From: Hymenobacter plasmatis
Lineage (GTDB): Bacteria; Bacteroidota; Bacteroidia; Cytophagales; Hymenobacteraceae
Length of the DNA stretch: 64,000 nt
Direction: 5' to 3'
Assembly (NCBI RefSeq): GCF_020711255.1
Contig: NZ_JAJFAW010000006.1
Location: forward strand, 146,627 to 210,626
The notes beneath the pieces were generated by a model. That model did no database searches. It was not told the DNA's origin and was given only the letters and a program-made list of their open reading frames with translations. Made by a program: the position numbers and the translations under genes. Below, one piece after another: positions 24,739 through 32,054 of the stretch. The number at the start of each line of letters is the position of its first letter. Positions within the stretch are counted from its first letter, which is position 1.

Positions 24739-25554
24739 TCAGGTCCGCAGACAAAAATGCTGCTTGGGCTGATTCTTTCGAAAGAAAACCAGCCCAATAT
24801 AAAATAGGTCAACCGTCATGGTCACCTCTGGATGGGCTTTGATGGCCTCCCAGGCCCGTTCCATTTCCTTTGACCAGTGGATGTCGTCGAAGACAAACAC
24901 GGATTCGTTGGTGCGATGCGCCAAGCATTGCTCGAAATAGCGCAGCGTTGGCTCGAAGCGGTGGTTGCCGTCGAAAAAGGCAAAGTCGACGGGTTTGCCC
25001 AGGGCCGCCAGGGCGGGAGCGAGGGTATCGTCGATGTTGCCCTCAACGATGCTGATGTTGCGCAGGCCCAGCGTGGCAAACGTTTCGCGGGCCACGGCCG
25101 CCACATTGGGGCAGCCCTCGAAGGTGACGACCTGCTGGCGCGAGTCGGCCGCAGCCAGGTAGGAAGTGGTGAGGCCAAGCGAGGTGCCCAACTCTAAAAT
25201 GGTGGCCGGCCGGAAATAATTGACCAGCCGAAACAGCAGCTTCGCCAGATGCGGCGGTTTGGCCGCCGTACGGGCAATGTCGGCTACGCGGCGCTGCTGG
25301 CCCGAGCCGGTATGGGAGCCGGCCCCAAAGTCGGTGACGCCGATGCTGGCCGGGCTGCGGAGCAACTCTTGGCGCCGCGCCTCAATGGGGGCATAGGCCC
25401 CGAAAAAGCCGGTGTGGCGCACCACTGAGGTGTAGAGCCCAAACACGAACGGGGAGTGGAGCCCGTGGGCATTGCCCGAACGAAGCCAGAAGCGGAGGTA
25501 AGCGAGGAGTTGAAACAAGAAGCGGGCGGGCAATGCGAACCGCAAAGGTCGCAC
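24739..25554 (-). CDS. Class I SAM-dependent methyltransferase (O-methyltransferase-like)
   Basis: This 271-residue protein has a basic, hydrophobic N-terminus (about 1-45) and a Rossmann methyltransferase domain from about residue 105. Motif I is ILELGTSLGLTTSYLA, followed by VVTFEGCPNVAAVAR and the FAFFDGNHRFEPTLRY strand. This resembles the class I enzymes related to catechol/caffeoyl-CoA O-methyltransferases. Substrate unknown. It is convergent with the STM3941-like gene, separated by 11 bp, and precedes no obvious operon partner; apaG lies upstream on the same strand 27 bp away, so cotranscription from the apaG side is possible. Confidence 0.87.
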   Translation of the reverse strand: MRPLRFALPARFLFQLLAYLRFWLRSGNAHGLHSPFVFGLYTSVVRHTGFFGAYAPIEARRQELLRSPASIGVTDFGAGSHTGSGQQRRVADIARTAAKPPHLAKLLFRLVNYFRPATILELGTSLGLTTSYLAAADSRQQVVTFEGCPNVAAVARETFATLGLRNISIVEGNIDDTLAPALAALGKPVDFAFFDGNHRFEPTLRYFEQCLAHRTNESVFVFDDIHWSKEMERAWEAIKAHPEVTMTVDLFYIGLVFFRKNQPKQHFCLRT

Positions 25555-25581
25555 GCCCGCCCGCTATTCTCCGAAACGTTA

Positions 25582-25968
25582 TTAATTGAGCCGGTAAGGC
25601 ACCATCAGCGTGAACTCGGGGATTTCCACCGAGAATTCCTGGCCGTTGGCCAGGCGCTCCATCAGGTAGGTGCCGCGCATCTTGCCCACCCCCGACTTCA
25701 GGTTGCAGCCGCTCACGTACTGGTGCGCCTCGCCGGGCTCGAGCACGGGCTGGCGGCCCACCACGCCCTCGCCCTCCACTTCGCGCACCACGCCGTTGGC
25801 ATCGTGGATGTGCCAGTGTCGTCGCAATAGCTTCACGGTAAACTCGCTATTATTGCGAATATCTATTTTATAGGCGAACACGAAATGCTCTTGGCCGGGG
25901 CTGGAGTAATCGGGCAGGTAGTTGGTCGTAACCGAAACGGTGACGCCTTGCGTAGTGGTGGTGGGCAT
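25582..25968 (-). CDS. apaG: ApaG protein
   Basis: ApaG is a small fibronectin-III-like beta protein of about 125 residues, associated genetically with cobalt/magnesium efflux and diadenosine-tetraphosphate metabolism; its biochemical role is not firm. The 128-residue product shows the family's YKIDIRNNSEFTVKLLRRHWHIHDANG stretch, VVGRQPVLEPGE and the GTYLMERLANGQEFSVEIPEF ending. It is full length and lies upstream of the class I methyltransferase gene on the same strand. Confidence 0.95.
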   Translation of the reverse strand: MPTTTTQGVTVSVTTNYLPDYSSPGQEHFVFAYKIDIRNNSEFTVKLLRRHWHIHDANGVVREVEGEGVVGRQPVLEPGEAHQYVSGCNLKSGVGKMRGTYLMERLANGQEFSVEIPEFTLMVPYRLN

Positions 25969-26082
25969 AGGTCTCGTAGCTTATAGGTAGCTGCGGGCGT
26001 AACATGCGCCCGCCAGAATTGGTTTTACGCAAAAGTTACGCTTGAACGCCGCAAAAGCCCATTTATTTCCCCAAAAATTTCG

Positions 26083-26745
26083 ATGGTAAAGATAGCCGAA
26101 AGCTGGCAGCACGTGTTAGCCGATGAGTTTGAGAAGCCGTATTTCCAACGCCTAATTGCCTTTGTGAAAGGGGAGTATGCCACGGCTACCGTTTACCCGG
26201 CCGGGCCCCAGATTTTTCATGCGTTCGACGCCACGCCCTTCGACAAAGTAAAGGTGGTGATACTGGGCCAGGACCCTTATCACGGGCGAAACCAAGCCCA
26301 CGGGCTTTCTTTCTCGGTGCAGGACGGGCAGCGCACACCGCCCTCGCTTCAAAATATTTTCAAGGAGCTCCAGGACGACATCCCCGGTACCACGCCCGCC
26401 ACCAACGGCAACCTCGACCGCTGGGCCAAGCAAGGGGTGCTGCTCCTCAACGCCACCCTTACCGTGCGGGCCGGCGAGCCCGCCTCGCACCAAAAAAAAG
26501 GCTGGGAAGAATTCACCGACGCCGTTATCCGCAAGGTTTCGGAAGAGAAAGAGCACGTCGTATTCATTCTCTGGGGCGCGTACGCGGGCAAGAAATCTGA
26601 GCTGATTGACGAGAAAAAACACCTGATAATCAAATCGGTGCATCCTTCTCCATTTGCGGCTGATAAAGGATTTTTTGGCAGCAAGCCCTTTAGCAAGACC
26701 AATGCGTGGCTCAAGAGCAAAGGGCTGACGCCGATAGAGTGGTAG
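26083..26745 (+). CDS. ung: Uracil-DNA glycosylase
   Basis: Ung removes uracil from DNA to start base-excision repair. The 220-residue protein has the water-activating motif GQDPYHG at 62-68 (Asp64) and LLNATLTVRAG. The C-terminal HPSPFAADKGFFGSKPFSKTN segment contains the DNA-intercalation loop and catalytic His. Length is normal for family 1. It is convergent with lepB, and a family C repeat with a bidirectional terminator lies between them. Confidence 0.98.
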   Translation: MVKIAESWQHVLADEFEKPYFQRLIAFVKGEYATATVYPAGPQIFHAFDATPFDKVKVVILGQDPYHGRNQAHGLSFSVQDGQRTPPSLQNIFKELQDDIPGTTPATNGNLDRWAKQGVLLLNATLTVRAGEPASHQKKGWEEFTDAVIRKVSEEKEHVVFILWGAYAGKKSELIDEKKHLIIKSVHPSPFAADKGFFGSKPFSKTNAWLKSKGLTPIEW

Positions 26746-26767
26746 CTCAACTTCAGCCCCAGTGGCA

Positions 26768-26923
26768 CCTCACCCCCGGCCCCTCTCCCCAGGAAAGGGG
26801 AGCCACGGCACAAGAAATAGCTCAATTCTTGAGAACAGAAAGCCCCGGCTCAATATTGAGCCGGGGCTTTCTGTTGCTTAGCGTCAGGCTCCGCTCTCTA
26901 ATGGAGAGGGGCCGGGGGTGAGG
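26768..26923. repeat. Family C composite repeat, copy C1
   Basis: The 156-bp element begins CCTCACCCCCGGCCCCTCTC and ends with the complementary GAGAGGGGCCGGGGGTGAGG. It contains AGGGGAGCCACGGCACAAGA, an AGCTCAA heptamer and a central 42-nt perfect palindrome. A closely similar copy (about 85% by eye) lies at 47933-48091. Both occupy gaps between convergent genes. Confidence 0.88.
26834..26875. terminator. 42-nt perfect palindrome, bidirectional terminator
   Basis: AACAGAAAGCCCCGGCTCAAT is followed directly by its reverse complement with no spacer. The A- and T-rich outer parts suit termination of both ung and lepB transcripts. Confidence 0.8.
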
Positions 26924-26930
26924 TCAACTT

Positions 26931-28079
26931 CTAGTGAATCAGGTTGAACAGCCGGTTCCACCGGATTTTATGCCAGAAATCAGCATTGGGGTCAACTGAC
27001 AGCCAGATGAGTACGGCCTTACCCACTACGTGGTCTTCGGGCACGAAGCCCCAGAAGCGCGAGTCTTCGGAGTTGTGGCGGTTGTCGCCCATCATCATGT
27101 AGTAGTTCTGCTTAACGGTGTAGCTGGTGAGCATTTTGCCATTTTGATAAATCATGCCGTCTTTCCAGGTGATGCCGGTGTTGTGTTCGTAGCGGGCCAC
27201 GATTTTGTAGTAAATGGCGGCATTGCCGGGCGTGAGAGCGATGGTCTGGCCTTTCTTGGGAATGGGCAGCGGGCCGTAATTATCGAGTGTCCAGCCGCGG
27301 GGAGTGGCGCTCATGGCGTCGGAGTTGCGGAAATCGGCTACGTCCGGGAACAGCTGCACCTGGGGCTGAATGACGGTCATGCTCTTCACGTAGGGCTGCT
27401 TACGGAAGTAATTGGCCGCCGCTACGGTGCAGCTGATGGCGTAGCCCGATTTGCCGTCGGGCGTGGTGACGGCCTGCGGGCTCCCGTTGGGCTGGTCGTA
27501 GTCGACGATGCCCTGGGCGCGCAAGGCGGCCAGCACCTCGTCGTTGGGGTTGTCGACCTGCATGAAGTAGGTGGTTTCGAGGCCGGGAGGCGTCACGCCG
27601 GGCTTGCCGTTGAGGTACACCTGGGCATCTTTGATTTCGAGGGTGTCGCCGGCAATGGCCACACAGCGCTTGATGTAGTTGGTGCGCAAGTCGGCGGGGT
27701 ACTGCGACTCGTGAGGCACGTGAAACACCACCACGTCGTTGCGCTTGATGCTGCTAAAGCCCGGCAGCCGGTAGGTGGGCAGCTGAATCAGTTCCGAGTA
27801 GCTTTTCAGGCCCGTTCCCCAAATGGTTTGGTGGGTGAGGGGCACCTGCAGCGGTGTTTGGGGTGTGATGGGGCCGTAGTGCAGCTTGCTCACAAACAGG
27901 TAGTCGCCCACCAGCAGCGAATTCTCCATGCTGGGCGAGGGAATGGTGTACGCCTCAAACGTGGCCCAACGGATGAGCGTAGCCGCCACAATGGCAAAAA
28001 TCAACGAATCGGCCCATTCACGGCCCTTCGTTTTAGGCGGTTTGGGAGTGGTGGAACGGTCGGTTTTGAGCAGTGACAT
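26931..28079 (-). CDS. lepB: Signal peptidase I with large internal insertion
   Basis: LepB cleaves signal peptides from exported proteins at the outer face of the inner membrane. The N-terminal membrane helix (about 22-45) leads into PSPSMENSLLVGDY with nucleophile Ser50. The general base Lys137 lies in YIKRCVAIAGDTLEI. The C-terminal box is MMGDNRHNSEDSRFWGFVP. About 170 residues separate the Lys motif from the last box, making the protein (382 residues) larger than typical E. coli-type enzymes; Bacteroidota homologues often share this. The ATG at 28079 was chosen over one at 28103. It ends the parB-DUF5683-dapB-lepB run. Confidence 0.95.
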   Translation of the reverse strand: MSLLKTDRSTTPKPPKTKGREWADSLIFAIVAATLIRWATFEAYTIPSPSMENSLLVGDYLFVSKLHYGPITPQTPLQVPLTHQTIWGTGLKSYSELIQLPTYRLPGFSSIKRNDVVVFHVPHESQYPADLRTNYIKRCVAIAGDTLEIKDAQVYLNGKPGVTPPGLETTYFMQVDNPNDEVLAALRAQGIVDYDQPNGSPQAVTTPDGKSGYAISCTVAAANYFRKQPYVKSMTVIQPQVQLFPDVADFRNSDAMSATPRGWTLDNYGPLPIPKKGQTIALTPGNAAIYYKIVARYEHNTGITWKDGMIYQNGKMLTSYTVKQNYYMMMGDNRHNSEDSRFWGFVPEDHVVGKAVLIWLSVDPNADFWHKIRWNRLFNLIH

Positions 28080-28169
28080 GGGGAGCAAGCTTGGGCCTGG
28101 CAATGAAAATCAGGTAAAGAAACGCAGCAGAATGCTGGCAGGCGCCACCACCCCGAGCAGGTGGGGCAA

Positions 28170-28889
28170 TTACAAATCCAGCAGTTCTTTCATTCCAAAG
28201 ACGCCCTTGCGGCCGGGGAGCCACTCGGCGGCCAGTAGCGCGCCCATGGCAAAGCCTTCGCGGCTGTGGGCTTCGTGCTTGAGCTCCAGGGTGTCTACTG
28301 CCGAAGTGTAGGTGACGATGTGCGTGCCCACGGCGTCGCCGGTGCGCTCGCTGAGGATGGCCAGCTCGGCTTCGGTCTGGGCCGGCTCGTTGCGCCAGCT
28401 GGTTTTGCTGGGGAAGTGGCGGATGATGCCTTCGGCCGTGGTGAGGGCCGTGCCGCTGGGCTGGTCGATTTTCTGGGTGTGGTGGATTTCGCGTACCGAC
28501 ACGTCGTACCCGCCAAACTGGTGCATTTTGGCGGCCATGTATTCGTTGAAGTGGAAGAACAGGTTCACGCCCACGCTGTAATTGGAGGCGTAGAACAGGC
28601 TGCCATTCAGTTCTTTGGTCAGGGTTTTGGCTTCTTCGAAATGATGCAGCCAGCCCGTGGAGCCGCACACCACGGGGATGCCCTGGTGCAGGCAGGCCGT
28701 GATGTTGGCCAACGCCGAATCGGGATGCGTGAATTCGATGGCCACATCGGCCGTGGCGGGCGTGAAGTCGGTGATGTTGAGCTGGCTGGCGTGCAGGTCC
28801 ACAATGCCCGCAATCTCGTGGCCGCGCTCAGTAGCCAGCGCCGCAATGGTTTGGCCCATTTTCCCGTAGCCGATGAGTAGAATTTTCAT
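28170..28889 (-). CDS. dapB: 4-hydroxy-tetrahydrodipicolinate reductase
   Basis: DapB reduces 4-hydroxy-tetrahydrodipicolinate in the diaminopimelate/lysine pathway, which feeds both protein and peptidoglycan synthesis. The 239-residue protein has the nucleotide-binding start ILLIGYGKMGQTIAALA and VAIEFTHPDSALAN. The catalytic REIHHTQKIDQPSGTALT region holds the His pair and the Lys. The ending matches Bacteroidota DapB. It lies between the DUF5683 gene and lepB on the same strand. Confidence 0.97.
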   Translation of the reverse strand: MKILLIGYGKMGQTIAALATERGHEIAGIVDLHASQLNITDFTPATADVAIEFTHPDSALANITACLHQGIPVVCGSTGWLHHFEEAKTLTKELNGSLFYASNYSVGVNLFFHFNEYMAAKMHQFGGYDVSVREIHHTQKIDQPSGTALTTAEGIIRHFPSKTSWRNEPAQTEAELAILSERTGDAVGTHIVTYTSAVDTLELKHEAHSREGFAMGALLAAEWLPGRKGVFGMKELLDL

Positions 28890-28998
28890 GCGTGGTAGTT
28901 AGTAATCGGTGGTCGGGTAGTCCGGCAAAAGGTAATCGGCAAAAATTGGGCTGCCAAGTACGGTGGCGGGCTACTGCAAACGGACCATTAAAGGAAAT

Positions 28999-29730
28999 TT
29001 ATTTGACCCGTAGCGCAAATAGGACGCCCGGTGCTGTGGGCAGAGCCAGGGCCCGCCCGGGCACCGGCAATAGCGCCGGCTGCCAATGCAGGCTTAGGTC
29101 TTCGCTCACGTCAAAGCTCTTCAGGTGGGCATCCACCAGGGCATCCACAATTTGCAGGCTGTAGGCCAGGCCGATGTAGAGGTAGAAAAGGTCCCGGTTG
29201 CCGCGGTAGAAGCGAATGCCGGTATTAATGGCGTCGATGCTGGGTTCGCGCCGAACGGGCATCGGCAGGCTAATGTCCTGCGGACGAGCCCCACCCGCGA
29301 CACCCGCCTGGGAAGTGAGGAAATCACTAGCGTCGACGTACTGTCGAAAGCGAGTCTGATAGAAATACTCCCCATAAATTACCCCACCCAGGGAGCCATA
29401 CACCAAGGGCAGCTTCCACCACCGGTGGTTATAAATCTGGCCCGCGCCGGGTAAAATAGCCGCCAGCAGCGCCGCCTTGCCGGGCCGGGTGAGGCGAATG
29501 CCCGGAAAGCCAAAGGCCCGAAACATATGCTCGGTGCGCTTGGCCGAGTCGGCGGCGGCTTTCCTTCGCTTGTCGGCGGGCGTAACCACTACTTCTCGTG
29601 CCTCAGTCGTATCAGGGCGAATCACTGGCGGTGTAGGCGGGGCAAATACCTGCGCCTGGCCACTGTTGCCGGCCAGGAGCAGGCCCACGAAAACCAGCAG
29701 GGGCGCGATGTGGTGATACGATTTTGTCAT
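28999..29730 (-). CDS. DUF5683 family exported protein
   Basis: This 243-residue protein has a signal peptide (residues 1-27, ending SGQAQ). A DUF5683 region follows at about 70-215, with RLTRPGKAALLAAILPGAGQIYNHRWWKLP. Then come hydrophobic stretches and an FYRGNRDLFYLYIGLAYSLQIVDALVDAHL segment. This resembles TM2-like membrane packing. The family is typical of Bacteroidota and is usually found between parB and dapB, exactly as here. Function unknown; an envelope role linked to growth or division is possible. Confidence 0.85.
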   Translation of the reverse strand: MTKSYHHIAPLLVFVGLLLAGNSGQAQVFAPPTPPVIRPDTTEAREVVVTPADKRRKAAADSAKRTEHMFRAFGFPGIRLTRPGKAALLAAILPGAGQIYNHRWWKLPLVYGSLGGVIYGEYFYQTRFRQYVDASDFLTSQAGVAGGARPQDISLPMPVRREPSIDAINTGIRFYRGNRDLFYLYIGLAYSLQIVDALVDAHLKSFDVSEDLSLHWQPALLPVPGRALALPTAPGVLFALRVK

Positions 29731-29841
29731 AGCAAACCTGCTAACGGAAAACGCCCGGTTTTAGCGTATTAGCCGACTTTGGCCTCCGAAGAATGGCTCT
29801 TCGGCGGTTGAAAAGTCCGCACCAACCACCTGAGGGTGGTA

Positions 29842-30834
29842 TCAGGAAGGATGCAGAATGTGCAGGATGCGCTGCATGTCCTCCACCGAATCGAAGGCAA
29901 TTTTGATTTCGCCGCTGCCTTTGGGGCCGGGCCGCACCTGCACCCGCGAACCAAACCGGTCGGTGAGGTGGCGCTCGGTGCGGCGCAGCTCGGCGGCGGG
30001 CACTACCGATTGAACTGGCGCTGTGGCGGTATTGCCGGCAGTTTCGGCGCCATTAGTAGCCGAAGGACGGCCAAAACCGCCCCGTACCAATTCCTCAACC
30101 CGGCGCACGGACAGTTCCTCGGCCACAATCTTGCGGAACAGCTCCACCTGGGCCTTGGGGTCTTCGATGCCGATGAGGGCGCGGGCGTGGCCCATGCTGA
30201 TTTCGGCATCGCGCAGGCCAATCTGCACGTCGGGCGGCAGCTTGAGCAGGCGCAGGTAGTTGGTGACGGTAGAGCGGTTTTTGCCCACTCGGTCGCCCAG
30301 CTCTTCCTGGCGCAGGTTGCACTCGCTCAGCAGGCGCTGGTAGCTGAGGGCAATTTCGATGGCATTCAGGTTTTCGCGCTGAATGTTCTCAATCAGGGCC
30401 ATTTCCAGCATTTGCTGGTCGTCGGCCTTGCGGATGTAGGCCGGAATGGTCTCCAGGCCGGCAAGCTTGGAGGCCTGTAAACGCCGTTCGCCCGAAATGA
30501 GCTGGTAGGCGTTGGTGCCGAGCTGGCGCAGCGTCACGGGCTGAATAATGCCCTGAATTTTAATGCTTTCGGCCAGTTCCTGAAGGGCTTGCTGGTCGAA
30601 GTGGGTGCGGGGCTGGTAGGGGTTGGCCTCGATGTGCTCCACCGAAATAAAGCCCACCGAATTGACGGGGTGCGACACCAGCCGGTCGCTGGGGCCGGGC
30701 CGGTCGCCTTTTTTCTCGTAGCTGCCCTCAATCAGGGCGTTCAGGCCCCGGCCCAGGCCGCCAATCTTGCGCTTAGGTATAGGAGCCGCGGCCGTGGCCG
30801 GAGTGGTTTTCTCGTCGTTCTTCTCTGGAGTCAT
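29842..30834 (-). CDS. parB: Chromosome-partitioning protein ParB
   Basis: ParB binds parS sites and, using CTP, spreads along DNA to load SMC and interact with ParA. The 330-residue protein has the RKIGGLGRGLNALI start, the CTP-binding GERRLQASKLAG motif, and ENIQRENLNAIE. A helix-turn-helix follows, with GKNRSTVTNYLRLLKLP. The C-terminal dimerisation region ends EDMQRILHILHPS. The start at 30834 is preferred over 30909, which would lie upstream of a promoter-like TAATTTTG at 30880-30887. No parS consensus is seen in the window. Confidence 0.95.
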   Translation of the reverse strand: MTPEKNDEKTTPATAAAPIPKRKIGGLGRGLNALIEGSYEKKGDRPGPSDRLVSHPVNSVGFISVEHIEANPYQPRTHFDQQALQELAESIKIQGIIQPVTLRQLGTNAYQLISGERRLQASKLAGLETIPAYIRKADDQQMLEMALIENIQRENLNAIEIALSYQRLLSECNLRQEELGDRVGKNRSTVTNYLRLLKLPPDVQIGLRDAEISMGHARALIGIEDPKAQVELFRKIVAEELSVRRVEELVRGGFGRPSATNGAETAGNTATAPVQSVVPAAELRRTERHLTDRFGSRVQVRPGPKGSGEIKIAFDSVEDMQRILHILHPS

Positions 30835-30879
30835 CTCGGCAAGGTCCTGTTGGCCGAAAGGTCGGCGCATACGGAACTT

Positions 30880-30887
30880 CAAAATTA
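30880..30887 (-). promoter_or_regulatory. -7 promoter element upstream of parB
   Basis: TAATTTTG on the minus strand fits TAnnTTTG and lies about 46 nt upstream of the parB start. Confidence 0.45.
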
Positions 30888-31020
30888 CGGATTGTTGGGC
30901 GAAGGACAAGCCGGGAAGTTTGACGGGTCTGGTTCAGCTTAAAATCAGTTCTAATTAAGCCTGGATTTCAGCCCCGGCGAGGCAACATATCGGTAGAGAA
31001 CTGGCGCATTAAGAACGATA

Positions 31021-31073
31021 AAGCCCCGGCGGGGCGCCACTCGTTCAACGAATGCCGCTCCGCCGGGGCTTTT
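31021..31073 (-). terminator. Terminator between parA and parB
   Basis: AAGCCCCGGCGG pairs with CCGCCGGGGCTT around a ~28-nt loop that can itself pair. It follows the parA stop by about 20 bp, so parB is probably transcribed separately. Confidence 0.8.
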
Positions 31074-31093
31074 ATTTAGCTCAACTTACCAAA

Positions 31094-31903
31094 TTAAATT
31101 CGCTCGTCCTCAGCGGTTTCCTCTGGGCGGGCTTCTACGCTGTTCTTTTCCACAATCTCGCGGGCCAGGTTCAGGTAGCTAATGGAGCCTTTGCTTTCCG
31201 CGTCGTGCAAAATAACGGGGATGCCGAAGCTGGGCGACTCGCTCAGCTTCACGTTGCGGGGGATGATGGTGTCGAAGGCCAGCTGCTGGAAGTGCATCCG
31301 AACCTCTTCCACCACTTGGTTGGAAAGGCGCAGGCGCACGTCGTACATCGTGAGCAGGATGCCTTCGATTTCCAGTTCCGTATTCAGGCGGCTCTGGATG
31401 ATTTTGATGGTATTGAGCAGCTTGCCCAAACCTTCCAGGGCAAAATACTCGCACTGCACCGGGATGATAACCGAGTGCGCGGCCGTGAGGGCGTTCACGG
31501 TGATAAGGCCGAGCGAAGGCGAGCAGTCAATGATGATGAAATCGTACTGCTCGGCGAGGGGGCGCAGGGCCTCCTTCATTTTTTCTTCCCGGTTGGGCAG
31601 GTTTATCATCTCTACCTCGGCGCCCACCAGGTCGATGTGGGAGGGCATAAGGTCGAGGTGGGGCAGAATATTGGTGGGCAGGATGATATCCTGGGCGTTG
31701 ATGCCGTCCACCATGCATTCGTAAATGCTGTTCTGGATGTCCTTGGGGTCGTAGCCGACGCCGGAAGTGGCGTTGGCCTGGGGGTCGGCGTCGACGAGCA
31801 GGGTCCGGTAGTCCAGGGCGGCCAGGGACGCCGCGAGGTTAATGGAAGTAGTGGTTTTGCCCACCCCGCCTTTCTGATTGGCTACCGCGATGATTTTTCC
31901 CAT
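31094..31903 (-). CDS. parA: Chromosome-partitioning ATPase ParA (Soj)
   Basis: ParA is a deviant-Walker ATPase that works with ParB to segregate the chromosome. The 269-residue protein has VANQKGGVGKTTTSINLA at 7-24, including the signature Lys of the deviant Walker A. VDADPQANATSGVG and FIIIDCSPSLGLITVNAL are the other nucleotide-site motifs. Length suggests a chromosomal Soj-type without an N-terminal HTH. A stretch of inverted CTGACAACTGACAA-type repeats lies just upstream. Confidence 0.96.
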   Translation of the reverse strand: MGKIIAVANQKGGVGKTTTSINLAASLAALDYRTLLVDADPQANATSGVGYDPKDIQNSIYECMVDGINAQDIILPTNILPHLDLMPSHIDLVGAEVEMINLPNREEKMKEALRPLAEQYDFIIIDCSPSLGLITVNALTAAHSVIIPVQCEYFALEGLGKLLNTIKIIQSRLNTELEIEGILLTMYDVRLRLSNQVVEEVRMHFQQLAFDTIIPRNVKLSESPSFGIPVILHDAESKGSISYLNLAREIVEKNSVEARPEETAEDERI

Positions 31904-31910
31904 GAGTCTC

Positions 31911-32009
31911 TAATTGTCAGTTGTTCGTTGTCAGTTGTAGGCTAAAGCGGGCAGAAACAGGAGAAAAGAACAACCTGACAACTGACAACGAATAACTGAC
32001 AACTAATAA
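31911..32009. repeat. Inverted TTGTCAGTTGT repeats upstream of parA
   Basis: A left arm (TAATTGTCAGTTGTTCGTTG, continuing TCAGTTGT) has a near-identical inverted partner at about 31973-32009, made of TGACAACTGACAACGAATAA and flanks. About 26 of 28 positions match by eye. It lies between the divergent parA and peptide-binding-protein genes, inside the probable parA leader. Confidence 0.75.
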
Positions 32010-32028
32010 CTTTTGCCGTAGCATTGCA

Positions 32029-32036
32029 CAAAGATA
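32029..32036 (-). promoter_or_regulatory. -7 promoter element of parA
   Basis: TATCTTTG on the minus strand fits TAnnTTTG; the leader to parA would be about 120 nt. Confidence 0.5.
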
Positions 32037-32054
32037 CATTCTTTCCCTGTTCGC

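Noticed and set aside
31904..32054. A parS centromere near parA
   Set aside because: None of the repeats matches the GTTTCACGTGAAAC-type consensus.
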